Source: Clostridia bacterium (GTDB taxonomy: Bacteria; Bacillota; Clostridia; Christensenellales; Borkfalkiaceae). From it: a DNA stretch of 64,000 nt. The stretch spans positions 62,001-126,000 of the forward strand of contig CAAGJM010000035.1 of the NCBI GenBank assembly GCA_900770185.1. Reading direction: 5' to 3'. Made by a program: the position numbers and the translations under genes. Each line of letters opens with the position of its first letter. The stretch's first letter is position 1. Positions 25,441 to 34,612 of the stretch are shown here, piece after piece. The notes below the pieces were generated by a model. That model searched no databases, was not told where the DNA came from, and saw only the letters and a list, made by a program, of their open reading frames with translations.

Positions 25441-25478
25441 AAAAAATGCAAGGTTTTTTAATTAAAGCCCTGCATTTA
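25441..25478 (-). terminator. Terminator of dacF
   Basis: AAATGCAAGG and CCCTGCATTT form the stem on the minus strand and are followed by a long T tract. It lies 45 bp after the dacF stop. Confidence 0.75.
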
Positions 25479-25521
25479 TATTATAAAAATTTAATCGCTT
25501 GTTTACGACGAGCGTATTTAA

Positions 25522-26736
25522 TTACCTGTTTCCCGCAATTTTTTTAATATAATCGCCGTAACTCATTTTTTCAACCGAAGCGCTAGCGATAATATTTACT
25601 CTCCCCGCCTCGACACCGTTATTGTATACGATAATTTCGCCGAGCACGTCGCCTTTAAGAACGGGTGCGGAAACCCTTTCGTTTAAATTCAATTCGGTTT
25701 CGACCTTATCTTTTTCGCCGCGACGTGAAAAGATATAAAAATTATTTTCGGGCACGACTTCTACCGTCGCCGTTTTACCGCCCCTTACGTTTACCGCCCT
25801 ATCAAGCGGCACGCTTTTATCTACAACCGCTTTATTGTAAAAATTATTAAAGCCGTAAGTCAGCATTTTAGACGAATCGCCAAACCTTTCTTTTGAAGAC
25901 GGCGCGTTTATAACGACCGACACAAGGCGCATGTTTCCACGCTTGGCGGTTGCGGTAAGGCAAAACCCCGCTTCGGACGTAAAGCCCGTTTTACCGCCGT
26001 CGCACCCCTCGTAAAAACGGACGAGTTTATTCGTGTTCGCCATCTCCGTTTCGCCTTCTTCGCCGCTTTTTGTATGTGCTATTTTATCAAGCCAAATTCC
26101 CGAATAATTAAAGTATTTTTCGTGTTTTATAAGATTTGAAAAAATGATTGCAACGTCTTTTGCCGAAGAATATTGCATGGGTGCGGGAAGCCCCGTAACG
26201 TTTGCATATAAAGTGTTTTTAAGTCCTAAACTTTCGGCCTTTGCGTTCATTTGGCGCACGCACTCCGAAACGCTGCCGTAAAGTCTTTCGGCAATCGCAA
26301 CGCTTGCGTCGTTCGCGCTTGCAACCACGATGCTTTTAATAAGATCCCCCGCTTGATAAGTTCCGCCGTTTCTCAAAAACACTTGTGAACCGCCCATTTT
26401 TGAAGCGTTTTCACTCACGACGATATCTTCGTCAAGCGACAATTCGCCCCTGTCCACACTTTCGAAAGTAAGTAACAAAAGCGTAATTTTAGTCATGCTT
26501 GCAATGGGTCTGCGGTCGTTTTCGCCCGAGGCGAAAATTTTGTAACCTGTATTTGCGTCCATTAAGTACGCGCTTTTTGCCGAAACCGTTATATCGGTAT
26601 TACCATCGTTTAAAACCTTTTCTAACGCCGCAATTTGCGCGCTTTCAGACGCCATTACCGCGTTACCGGTTAAAAGCTTAGCTCCGGCAACGCATGGCGC
26701 GGCAGCCGCAAGAATTAACGCAACAAACTTTTTCAT
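25522..26736 (-). CDS. dacF: D-alanyl-D-alanine carboxypeptidase (DacF/DacA type)
   Basis: 404 residues. It has a signal peptide (residues ~1-25), SMTK near residue 83, SAN (variant of SxN) near 145, KTG near 252 and the C-terminal beta-domain ending at about residue 400. It is a serine-type carboxypeptidase on peptidoglycan. In Bacillus the dacF gene is expressed in the forespore and sits near spoIIAA; here the neighbours are a membrane protein and spoIVB, which fits a sporulation role. The gene has its own terminator. I use the DacF name by context. Confidence 0.85.
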   Translation of the reverse strand: MKKFVALILAAAAPCVAGAKLLTGNAVMASESAQIAALEKVLNDGNTDITVSAKSAYLMDANTGYKIFASGENDRRPIASMTKITLLLLTFESVDRGELSLDEDIVVSENASKMGGSQVFLRNGGTYQAGDLIKSIVVASANDASVAIAERLYGSVSECVRQMNAKAESLGLKNTLYANVTGLPAPMQYSSAKDVAIIFSNLIKHEKYFNYSGIWLDKIAHTKSGEEGETEMANTNKLVRFYEGCDGGKTGFTSEAGFCLTATAKRGNMRLVSVVINAPSSKERFGDSSKMLTYGFNNFYNKAVVDKSVPLDRAVNVRGGKTATVEVVPENNFYIFSRRGEKDKVETELNLNERVSAPVLKGDVLGEIIVYNNGVEAGRVNIIASASVEKMSYGDYIKKIAGNR

Positions 26737-26812
26737 AAGTCACCTCGTAAATAATTTCGGCGAATTTTGAATTTTTATGCGCGCATTATGCTTTTTGCAA
26801 AAATTAGCGCGC

Positions 26813-27412
26813 CTACGCTATTATCAATAAATTAAAAGGACGTACTATAACCGAGATAAAAACAGCCTCGTAAAGCGCAAAAATTATAATAAGCGAAAGG
26901 GATACCGCGTAAAATACGAGCCGTTTTTTGATGTTAAACTCTTCGTCGCATAACGAGCACGCAAACGAGTTGACTATTATAAGTAAAATTGCAAGCGTGG
27001 TGCATAAACATTCGATAAATATTAAAAAAGCAAAAATTACGAAACCGTGAAACGCAAAACCCGTTATAAAAAATTTAAAATAAAAAGTTACAGAATACGT
27101 TTTATAAATAATAAGCGCGTAATTCAAAAAAACGGTATAGCCGTTAAACCCCGCCAAAAACGCAACCGCAAGCACTAAAGCACCTAACGCCGCGCGCGAA
27201 AAAAACATTTTTACCGCACTGAAATTATCGCCCAAAATCGTATCGACGTACTTGTTCGGGTTAAGTATAAAAACCGCGCCGTCCGCACCGCCGAAGTCGT
27301 ACTTAAAAGTAAATGAAAATACTACGCCTAAAACGCACGAAATTATGCCTAAAACGATTAAAAACCTGCGCTCTGACAGATTGTTTTTTATTTCGCTTAA
27401 AACTATAAACAT
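26813..27412 (-). CDS. Predicted membrane protein between dacF and spoIVB
   Basis: 199 residues with about five hydrophobic segments and a conserved-looking NKYVDTILGDN stretch after the first. Its length and place near dacF and spoIVB recall SpoIIM-like membrane proteins, but the family signature is not clear enough to call it. It starts with the hydrophilic N terminus MFIVLSEIKNNLSERRF. It lies 76 bp before dacF and about 70 bp after spoIVB. Confidence 0.55.
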   Translation of the reverse strand: MFIVLSEIKNNLSERRFLIVLGIISCVLGVVFSFTFKYDFGGADGAVFILNPNKYVDTILGDNFSAVKMFFSRAALGALVLAVAFLAGFNGYTVFLNYALIIYKTYSVTFYFKFFITGFAFHGFVIFAFLIFIECLCTTLAILLIIVNSFACSLCDEEFNIKKRLVFYAVSLSLIIIFALYEAVFISVIVRPFNLLIIA

Positions 27413-27485
27413 TAAAAAGCCTCATATAAAATTATATGAAGCTTAAATTTTTATATGATTGCGCTTAAATATTATGCAAACAAAG

Positions 27486-28490
27486 TCAGCCGCATTTCGC
27501 CGTAAGCATTTTGTCGATAGCAACGCCGAATCCGCGCGTTGCGTCGTTCAAAAACACGTGCGTAACCGCACCGACTATTTTGCCGTTCTGAACGATGGGG
27601 CTTCCGCTCATACCCTGGACTATACCGCCCGTTATAGAAATAAGCGATTTATCGGTAATTTTTATTACTAAATTTTTACCTTCCGCTTCGCTTAAATCGA
27701 CTTTGGCTATCTCTATATCGTAGTTATTAACTTCTAACCCGCTTACGCAGCTATATATTTTCGCCTTACCGATTTTCGCCTCGCCGACTTCCGCCTTTAT
27801 AAAATTTTCCCCTTTAAAATCACACAATTTGCCGTATAAACCGACCGGGCAATTTGCGCTTACGCTTCCGATAGGCTTTTCACCCACAAAAACGCCTTTA
27901 AGTTCGCCCGCGCGCTTATATCTTCCCTTATTTACGCCGATAATTTCGCACTTGTAAACGTTTCCGCCGATAACTTTGCATGGTCTACCGTTTTGAGAGC
28001 AAACCGAATGACCCAAAGATGCGAATTCGCCGTTTTCCTTTATATAAGTGACGGTGCCTATTCCGCTTAAACCGTCGCGCAAAAACACGCCTAATTTATA
28101 TCTTCCGCTCATATCCTTTTCGGGAAAGACGTCAAGGCACATCTCCGCGCCGTCGCGCTTTATAACGGTGACGATATAACCTTCTTTATAATTGTTTAAA
28201 ACTTCCTGAATATCGCTTGCGCGATTACAGATTTTATCGTTCATTCTGAGTATCACGTCGCCGACTTTTATGCCGCTTTCACGCGCGGGGGATATTCTTT
28301 TTTCGTCGGTTATAACGTCGGCAACCCCAACGACCGTTACGCCCTCGGTATCGATATCGAAACCGGCCGTAAACCCGCCGAGGTATAAGTACCTTTCTGC
28401 GGCGTAAACGCTTAACTTTTCGTTAGTTACAATCACCGCGGTTAAAACGCACGCGAGAATCGCGACGATTTTCTTAAAACGCTTAATCAT
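27486..28490 (-). CDS. spoIVB: SpoIVB serine peptidase
   Basis: 334 residues, with an N-terminal membrane anchor (~1-30) and a PDZ domain (VGDVILRMNDKICNRASDIQEV, about 75-130), then the S55 peptidase domain. Catalytic residues are visible as histidine in LGHSVCSQNGRP and serine in GMSGSPIVQNGKIVGAVTH near residue 310. In the sporulating cell it is secreted from the forespore and triggers pro-sigma-K processing. It follows recN, as usual, but is not followed by spo0A here. Confidence 0.93.
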   Translation of the reverse strand: MIKRFKKIVAILACVLTAVIVTNEKLSVYAAERYLYLGGFTAGFDIDTEGVTVVGVADVITDEKRISPARESGIKVGDVILRMNDKICNRASDIQEVLNNYKEGYIVTVIKRDGAEMCLDVFPEKDMSGRYKLGVFLRDGLSGIGTVTYIKENGEFASLGHSVCSQNGRPCKVIGGNVYKCEIIGVNKGRYKRAGELKGVFVGEKPIGSVSANCPVGLYGKLCDFKGENFIKAEVGEAKIGKAKIYSCVSGLEVNNYDIEIAKVDLSEAEGKNLVIKITDKSLISITGGIVQGMSGSPIVQNGKIVGAVTHVFLNDATRGFGVAIDKMLTAKCG

Positions 28491-28537
28491 AACCTAAGTA
28501 TTTGTAACCGCGACTAAATTATGTGAATTTTTAACAT

Positions 28538-28565
28538 AAAAAAGCGCGCTTTACGGCACGCTTTG
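28538..28565 (-). terminator. Hairpin between recN and spoIVB
   Basis: AAAGCGTGC and GCGCGCTTT form the stem on the minus strand, then a T run. It ends the long recN operon before spoIVB. Confidence 0.7.
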
Positions 28566-28590
28566 TTTATACTTGATTTTTCTGCTTATT

Positions 28591-30285
28591 TTAAGTTTTA
28601 AGCGCGGCTTTTTTTGTTTTAGCCGAATTCAAAATTTCCTCTGCATGTTTGCGCGCCGTTTCGCTCGCGCTTCCGCCGTCGGTAATACGGATAATTTCGT
28701 TTATAACGCCGCTATCGTCAAGCGGGGTTACCTTAGTTTCCGTCACTCCGTTAAGCTCCGATTTTTCGATTAAAAACGACTTATCTGCAAAACTAACCAT
28801 AATGGGAAGGTGCGAAATCGTTATAACCTGTTTTTTAAGGGATATTTCGGCAAATTTTTCGGAAACGAGCTCGCTTGCGCGACCCGAAATGCCAGCGTCT
28901 ATTTCATCGAAAAGGTAAGTTTTTATCTGTTCGCCGCTGTATACAAGCTTCATAGCGAGCATAAATCTGCTAAGTTCGCCGCCGCTTATGAATTTATTCA
29001 TAGGTTTAAGCGGTTCGCCGGCGTTTGCGCTGAACGAAAACTCAACCTTATCCGCGCCGTTTTCGCTAAGAACGTCGAGGCTGCCGGCAGTCACCGATAT
29101 ATTGAATTTTGCGCTTTTCATCCCGAGAAGTTTAAGTTCGGCTTCGATTTTATCGGAAAATTCGCTTGCCGCAACCTTACGCAACTCTGTTGCCTTTTTA
29201 TAAAACCCTTTAATTTTAGTTAAATCGTTTTCTATTAGTTTTTCAAGTTTTTGCGATTCTATCTCATAATTTTCAAGATTGTCAAGCTCAGATTCGGCGT
29301 CGCGCAAAAAGTTCAACACCTCCTCGATATCGCCGCCGTATTTGCGCTTTAAACTCTTTATTAAATCAAGCCGCTCATCTATCCGCGCGTATTCCTGCGA
29401 GTCAAAATCAAGCGAATCGACGATATTTGCGGCTTCGCTTCCGATATCGTCCGCTTCCGCTTTTAAAGAATAAAGCCTGTCGTACACGCTCGCATATTCG
29501 GCGCCGAGGTCGGTTATATCGGATATTTTATTGATTGCCGAGCCGATTATATCCACAGCTCCGCCATCGCCGCCGAAAGCTTCCTTTAAAAACCCGAACG
29601 CTTCGCCGATTTTTTCGACGTTGTCGAAAATCTTCTTTTTTTCGGCAAGTTCTTCTTCCTCGCCGATTTTAAGCTCTGCCTTTTCGATTTCGTTTATCTG
29701 ATATTTTAATATATCGGCGCGCATCGCACGCGACTTTTCGTCCCCGCCCATTCCGCTTAGTTTTAAACGCGCAGACTTAACTTCTTCGATAACGGGTTTC
29801 AGACTGCACTTAATATCCGCAAGCGGTGCACCCGCAAAAGCGTCAAGCACTTTTAATTGATTTGCGTCTTTTAAAAGATAATAATGTTCGCTTTGCCCGT
29901 AAACGTCAACCAGATTTTCGGTTACTTTTTTAAGGGTTTGAAGAGTGACTTGTACGCCGTTTAAGCGAATATCGCCCCTTCCGTCTTCAAAAATGCGACG
30001 GCGAACGATTAACTCGTCGTCATAGTCGACGCCTATATCGTTAAGTTCCGCTTTAAGGTCAAACGAATCTTCGTCAATCGAAAACACAGCTTCCGCTTCC
30101 ATAACCTTTTCGCCGAAACGGATAAGCGATTTATCGGCTTTTGAGCCGAGCGCAAAGTTTATTGCGCCGATGAGCATGGTTTTACCCGCGCCCGTTTCGC
30201 CCGACAAAACGTTTAACCCGCCGCAAAATTCTATGACCGCGTCCTTTATGAGCGCGGCGTTTTTTATATGTAACGACTTAATCAT
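28591..30285 (-). CDS. recN: DNA repair protein RecN
   Basis: About 564 residues. This SMC-like ATPase acts early in double-strand break repair. The Walker A GETGAGKTM is near residue 33; a long coiled coil fills the middle; the C-terminal half shows the ABC signature ISGGELSRFMLAMK and FDEIDAGISG. Translation starts at an ATG at 30285, which overlaps the argR stop; an upstream frame (from 30333) is only an extension inside argR. It is the last gene of the asp23-recN operon. Confidence 0.93.
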   Translation of the reverse strand: MIKSLHIKNAALIKDAVIEFCGGLNVLSGETGAGKTMLIGAINFALGSKADKSLIRFGEKVMEAEAVFSIDEDSFDLKAELNDIGVDYDDELIVRRRIFEDGRGDIRLNGVQVTLQTLKKVTENLVDVYGQSEHYYLLKDANQLKVLDAFAGAPLADIKCSLKPVIEEVKSARLKLSGMGGDEKSRAMRADILKYQINEIEKAELKIGEEEELAEKKKIFDNVEKIGEAFGFLKEAFGGDGGAVDIIGSAINKISDITDLGAEYASVYDRLYSLKAEADDIGSEAANIVDSLDFDSQEYARIDERLDLIKSLKRKYGGDIEEVLNFLRDAESELDNLENYEIESQKLEKLIENDLTKIKGFYKKATELRKVAASEFSDKIEAELKLLGMKSAKFNISVTAGSLDVLSENGADKVEFSFSANAGEPLKPMNKFISGGELSRFMLAMKLVYSGEQIKTYLFDEIDAGISGRASELVSEKFAEISLKKQVITISHLPIMVSFADKSFLIEKSELNGVTETKVTPLDDSGVINEIIRITDGGSASETARKHAEEILNSAKTKKAALKT

Positions 30286-30742
30286 CTTTAATATCACTCT
30301 CGATTTTCGCGGCAAGACTAATCGCCGCTTCATCGGATTCGGTTATTATAAGCAAACTGTCGTCGCCGCCGATTGAACCGACGATATCGTTTGCGTAAAG
30401 ATTATCTACGCCCATTCCGCACGTGCCCGCGCCGCCCGTCAATGTTTTTATAACTATAAGGTTTTTCGCCCTTTTTACCGATAAAACGGTGCTTTTTAAG
30501 AGCGATAAAATCTTTTCGCCGTCACTTTCTTCACCGGTAGCGGCGGCGGGGAGCGCATATTTGAAGCGTTTTGCGCTTCCGTGAATTTTTATAAGGCGCA
30601 AATTCCTTATATCGCGGGAAAGCGTCGCTTGCGTGGCCGGTATGCCGACCTCGGTAAGCGCGGCGGCAAGTTCTTCCTGCGTTTCTATTTCGCGCTCGGC
30701 TATAATTTTGATAATTGCGTTTCTTCTTTCGTCGCGCACCAT
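30278..30742 (-). CDS. argR: Arginine repressor ArgR
   Basis: 154 residues. The N-terminal winged helix (RNAIIKIIAEREIETQEELAAAL, ATQATLSRDIRNL) is followed by the arginine-binding core (GSIGGDDSLLIITES). The ATG at 30742 overlaps the nadK stop as TAATG. It represses arginine synthesis genes with arginine; none of its targets is in the window. Its place before recN is the usual one. Confidence 0.93.
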   Translation of the reverse strand: MVRDERRNAIIKIIAEREIETQEELAAALTEVGIPATQATLSRDIRNLRLIKIHGSAKRFKYALPAAATGEESDGEKILSLLKSTVLSVKRAKNLIVIKTLTGGAGTCGMGVDNLYANDIVGSIGGDDSLLIITESDEAAISLAAKIESDIKDD

Positions 30743-31551
30743 TACTTTCTCACGCTCCAAGTGCTTAGTTTTGTGGTAAGTCTTTCAAAAAAGTCGTTAT
30801 CCGCTTTATAAAAACGAACGTAGCGTTTGCTTTTTTGCACCGTCACCTTTTCACCCGCGCGGATAGTTTTTATTTTTCTGCCGTCAACAAACAAGGCGCA
30901 CTTACCCGACCCCGCTAAAACTTCGATTTCGGCAGTTAAATCATCGCCGAAGACTATAGGGCGAATCCTGAACGAATGAGGGCAGATAGGCGTTGCGATA
31001 AGCGCGGGAAGGTTCGGCGTTAAAATCGCCCCGCCCGCCGATAGCGAATAAGCCGTCGAACCCGTCGGGGTTGCTATAATAAGCCCGTCGCACATTATAT
31101 CGTCAACGAATTTTTTATCGATGTTAAGCCTTAATTTTATAGCTTCCGCAATAGAAACGCCGTCTGTATCGCGCTGAACGGATGCTTCGTTTAATGCGTA
31201 AAATTTTTTATCGCCCGCCGTCACCCTTATTACGGCGCGCTTATCGTTTATATTGCCGTTTAAAACAAGTTCGACCGCACTGTTCAGATCACTCCTGTCT
31301 ACGGAACTTAAAAATCCGACCGTGCCTACGTTTACGGCAAGCACGGGAAGATCGTAGTCGATAGCAAAATCAACCACGCGTAAAATGGTCCCGTCCCCTC
31401 CGAAAACCGCAATCGCGTCAAGTCCCGTGCAGTCGTCGGGAAGGTTGACGACGCGCGTTTCAACGCCGTTTTTCGCCAAAAGTTTTGAAAATTCGTCTGC
31501 GGCGACGGAAGCGTCGTTTTTTGTTGTGTTAATAAAAATTCCTACTTTCAT
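30742..31551 (-). CDS. nadK: NAD kinase
   Basis: 269 residues. It makes NADP+ from NAD+ with ATP or polyphosphate. Marks: FGGDGTILRVVDFA near residue 50, and the NAD-site motifs LNEASVQRD and PTGSTAYSLSAGG. Its place between tlyA and argR is standard in Bacillota. Confidence 0.95.
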   Translation of the reverse strand: MKVGIFINTTKNDASVAADEFSKLLAKNGVETRVVNLPDDCTGLDAIAVFGGDGTILRVVDFAIDYDLPVLAVNVGTVGFLSSVDRSDLNSAVELVLNGNINDKRAVIRVTAGDKKFYALNEASVQRDTDGVSIAEAIKLRLNIDKKFVDDIMCDGLIIATPTGSTAYSLSAGGAILTPNLPALIATPICPHSFRIRPIVFGDDLTAEIEVLAGSGKCALFVDGRKIKTIRAGEKVTVQKSKRYVRFYKADNDFFERLTTKLSTWSVRK

Positions 31552-31574
31552 ATACAGCCTTCAAATTTTAAGGA

Positions 31575-32345
31575 CTAAATCGCCCTTTCTTCAATGGTTT
31601 TTAAGCTTATCGGAGAAATTTGCAAGTCTTTTTTCAACATAATAACGTACTCGACGTTCTTTTTTTCTTTAACGGGTGCGACTGTAAAATCGACGGGAAC
31701 AAGCCCTACGCCAAGCGCAAAATCGTAAACCCTTTTAACCGCGCTTTTTCTGAGCGCGTCAGACGTCACAAGCCCGTTTTTATTGAGAGCGGCGGCATTC
31801 AGCTCGAACTGCGGCTTAATTAAAAGCAACGCAACGCCGCCGTCTTTCAGTGCGTCCGCTACGTTTTTTAAAATATAAGTAAGCGATATAAAACTGACGT
31901 CCGCCGTAACCCCGTCAACGAAACCGCCTAAACTTTCGGCGGTTAAATAGCGGGCGTTAAAATTATCTTTTATGACCACGCGCTCGTTGCAGGCTATCGT
32001 TTTATCCAGCTGACTTTCGCCGACGTCTATCGCTATAACTTTTTTAGCGCCGAATTTAAGCAAACAGTCGGTAAACCCGCCGTTTGACGCGCCTATATCG
32101 GCAAAAACAAGCCCTTTCGGTGAAAATTTAAAGTCTTGAAAGGCTTTATACAGTTTGTATCCGCCGTTTGAAACGAATCTTTCGTCGTTTGCCGAAACGG
32201 TTACGGCTTCGCCGCTTAAAACTGTTTTCGACGGTTTTAAAACCGTTTTGCCGCCGACCGAAACGTCGCCGCGCACAACCGCTTCCCGAGCCTTTTGTCG
32301 CGACGGAAAATAACCCGCTTCCACAAGGTATACGTCAAGCCTCAT
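31575..32345 (-). CDS. tlyA: TlyA family RNA methyltransferase
   Basis: 256 residues. The N-terminal S4 domain (RLDVYLVEAGYFPSRQKAREAVV) precedes a FtsJ-like SAM-dependent methyltransferase core (ADIGASNGGFTDCLLKFGAKKVIAIDVG). The mycobacterial relative makes 2'-O-methyl groups in 16S and 23S rRNA; the exact target here is unknown. It overlaps ispA by 4 bp. Confidence 0.92.
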   Translation of the reverse strand: MRLDVYLVEAGYFPSRQKAREAVVRGDVSVGGKTVLKPSKTVLSGEAVTVSANDERFVSNGGYKLYKAFQDFKFSPKGLVFADIGASNGGFTDCLLKFGAKKVIAIDVGESQLDKTIACNERVVIKDNFNARYLTAESLGGFVDGVTADVSFISLTYILKNVADALKDGGVALLLIKPQFELNAAALNKNGLVTSDALRKSAVKRVYDFALGVGLVPVDFTVAPVKEKKNVEYVIMLKKDLQISPISLKTIEERAI

Positions 32346-33199
32346 TTCTCGCGCACCGATAAATAGTTTGCAAAATCTTCTAAAAATTCGCTTCCTATAA
32401 CTTTGGCTTGTCTGACCGCTTCAAGACGGGCGGCTTCGGCGCGGAGTTTTGCCCCGTCTATCCCGAAAATCGAAACGAAAGTCAGTTTATTTTCGGCTAA
32501 GTCTTTTTTAACAGACTTGCCAAGGGTTTTCAGGTCGGACGTTTCGTCTAAAATATCGTCTGTTATCTGAAATAAAAGCCCGACGCTTTCGCCGTACTTC
32601 TTAAACGGCTCCGCATCCGCCCCCGCTAATGCAGCAGGTGCTTCGACTGCGGCGCGGATAAGTTTTGCGGTTTTGTTAGAATGGATAAAATTGAGCGTTT
32701 TTTCGTCAAAAGGCTTATTGTCAAGAACGTCAAGCGACTGCCCGCCTATCATTCCGTTAAGCCCCGCATAGTTTGCGATAAGGCGCGCGGCGGCAAGTTC
32801 GTTTTGGGTACTTGCCGCACTTAATAGAATTTCGTACGCGCGGTTTAAAAGCGCGTCGCCCGCAAGAACGGCTATCGCCTCGCCGTAAACTTTGTGGTTG
32901 GTTAATTTACCGCGACGATAATCATCGTTATCCATAGCGGGCAAATCGTCGTGAATAAGCGAATATGTGTGAATAAATTCGAGCGCGACCGCAAACGGAT
33001 AAACTGCGGATAAATCGAGTTTAAGCGCGTCCGCGCAAGCGAGCATAAGCACGGGGCGCACACGCTTTCCGCCGGCAAGCAAGCTGTAACGCATCGAAGA
33101 TACGAGCGTATTTTCTCCGCTTAAATTATCTGCGGCAAGTTTAATTTTACTTTCCGCCAGATTTTTATAAAATTGAAATTTCTTTAAAAACTCCGTCAT
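32342..33199 (-). CDS. ispA: Polyprenyl (geranyl/farnesyl) diphosphate synthase
   Basis: 285 residues. It joins C5 units into short-chain isoprenyl diphosphates. The first aspartate-rich motif DDLPAMDND is near residue 84 and the second, ITDDILD, near 220; LLAGGKRVRPVL is also typical. In many Bacillota it is preceded by xseB and followed by dxs, neither of which is here. It overlaps folD and tlyA by 4 bp each, so it is in a coupled chain. Confidence 0.93.
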   Translation of the reverse strand: MTEFLKKFQFYKNLAESKIKLAADNLSGENTLVSSMRYSLLAGGKRVRPVLMLACADALKLDLSAVYPFAVALEFIHTYSLIHDDLPAMDNDDYRRGKLTNHKVYGEAIAVLAGDALLNRAYEILLSAASTQNELAAARLIANYAGLNGMIGGQSLDVLDNKPFDEKTLNFIHSNKTAKLIRAAVEAPAALAGADAEPFKKYGESVGLLFQITDDILDETSDLKTLGKSVKKDLAENKLTFVSIFGIDGAKLRAEAARLEAVRQAKVIGSEFLEDFANYLSVREK

Positions 33200-34050
33200 T
33201 TTCTGCGATTTTTAATACAAGCGTTAAAAGTGTTTTGTAAAAGCATGGTTACCGTCATCGGTCCGACGCCGCCGGGAACAGGGGTTATAAGCGAACATTT
33301 ATCTTTGACCGATTCATAGTCAACGTCGCCGTAAATTTTGCCGTCAATGCGGTTTATACCTACGTCTACGACGATTGCGCCGTCCTTAACCATATCGGCG
33401 GTAACGAACTTAGCTTTACCGATCGCCGCAACCAAAACGTCGGCGTTTTTAGTGTAAGAGGCTATATTTTCGGTCTTACTGTGGCAAACGGTAACGGTTG
33501 CGTTTTCACGCAATAAAAGCGCGGCGACGGGTTTGCCGACCATATTGCTTCTGCCTAAAACGACGGCCGATTTACCCGCGAATTTTACGCCGTAGCCCTT
33601 TAAAAGTTCGATAATTCCGTAAGGGGTGCAAGAAATAAGAGAATCTTCACCCTTTAATAGTTTGCCGAGGTTTTCGCTTGAAAGCCCGTCCACGTCCTTT
33701 TCAACGGGAATAAGCGATAAAATACGCTTTTCGTCAAACTTTTTCGGAAGCGGCAACTGAACGATAATGCCGTCGACTTCGCTGTTTTCGGCAAGTTTTT
33801 TAACTTCTTCTTCCGCTTCGCTTTGCGTAACCGTTTCTGGCAGCACGACGTTAAAGGACTTGATGCCCGCCGCTTCGCACGCCTTCATTTTGTTGCGCAC
33901 GTAGATTTGCGACGCAGGATCTTCACCTATTATTACGACCGCTAAGCCCGGCACGATATTATCCGTTTCTTTTAAGTTTTTAACTTTTTCGGCTAATTTT
34001 AAGCGATAATCTGCCGCGAACGCCTTGCCGTCGAGAATTTGCATATTCAC
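33196..34050 (-). CDS. folD: FolD: methylenetetrahydrofolate dehydrogenase/cyclohydrolase
   Basis: 284 residues. It interconverts one-carbon folates. Marks: VQLPLPKKFDEKRIL near residue 95, GRSNMVGKPVAALL near 165 and PVPGGVGPMTVTML near 260. It overlaps nusB by 4 bp and ispA by 4 bp. In other Bacillota the exonuclease genes xseA/xseB lie between folD and ispA; here they are absent. Confidence 0.97.
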   Translation of the reverse strand: MNMQILDGKAFAADYRLKLAEKVKNLKETDNIVPGLAVVIIGEDPASQIYVRNKMKACEAAGIKSFNVVLPETVTQSEAEEEVKKLAENSEVDGIIVQLPLPKKFDEKRILSLIPVEKDVDGLSSENLGKLLKGEDSLISCTPYGIIELLKGYGVKFAGKSAVVLGRSNMVGKPVAALLLRENATVTVCHSKTENIASYTKNADVLVAAIGKAKFVTADMVKDGAIVVDVGINRIDGKIYGDVDYESVKDKCSLITPVPGGVGPMTVTMLLQNTFNACIKNRRK

Positions 34051-34553
34051 GCCTCACTTTCCGAAACCGTGCCGCTCGCTTCGGGCGCGGCTTTAACGGC
34101 GGTATTTTCGGGGGCGGTATTTTCGATAGCGGGAGCTTCCGCCGTTATTTCGCCCGATTCGATCGACTTTTTTATTTGCGCCAAAATGCCGTTTACGAAG
34201 TTAGGGCTTTCTTCCGCAGAATAAGTCCTCACTAAGTCCATCGCTTCCGATATCGAAACGATGTGGGGGATATTTTCAAAATAAAGCATTTCGGTTACGC
34301 AAATTTGCATAGCGCATTTATCTGCGGCAAAAAGCCTTTCAAAACTATAACCTTGCGCATATTTTGCGATAATATCGTTGATTATAGATTCGTGAACATT
34401 GAAAGCGCTAATAAGCTCGCGAGCAAACGCTATATCTTTTTCGTCAAGTTTTTCTTCGTTAAAAATAAGCTCTTCAAATCCGTCGTAAGGCTCGCTGTTA
34501 AACACTTTTGAAAATAAAATTTTGTATACCGCGATTCTTGAATTCTTCCGCAT
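34047..34553 (-). CDS. nusB: Transcription antitermination factor NusB with extended C terminus
   Basis: 168 residues. Residues ~1-125 are the NusB helical domain (ARELISAFNVHE...AEMLYFENIP, ISEAMDLVRTYSAEESPNFVNGILAQI). About 40 residues of alanine/glutamate/proline-rich low-complexity tail follow. With NusE it antiterminates rRNA transcription. It starts the operon with folD. Confidence 0.9.
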   Translation of the reverse strand: MRKNSRIAVYKILFSKVFNSEPYDGFEELIFNEEKLDEKDIAFARELISAFNVHESIINDIIAKYAQGYSFERLFAADKCAMQICVTEMLYFENIPHIVSISEAMDLVRTYSAEESPNFVNGILAQIKKSIESGEITAEAPAIENTAPENTAVKAAPEASGTVSESEA

Positions 34554-34579
34554 TTTGGCACCTTCTTTCCTCTTTAAAA

Positions 34580-34599
34580 TCGCCGCTTTAAAGCGGCGA
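34580..34599. terminator. Palindromic hairpin between asp23 and nusB
   Basis: A perfect 20-bp palindrome, TCGCCGCTTT and its complement, is followed on the minus strand by TTTTAAAG. It could attenuate nusB transcription after asp23. Confidence 0.45.
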
Positions 34600-34612
34600 A
34601 CGTGTAATTAAC

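Noticed and set aside
28810..29223. Plus-strand frame of 137 codons antisense to recN
   Set aside because: It lies wholly within recN and resembles other antisense shadows in composition.
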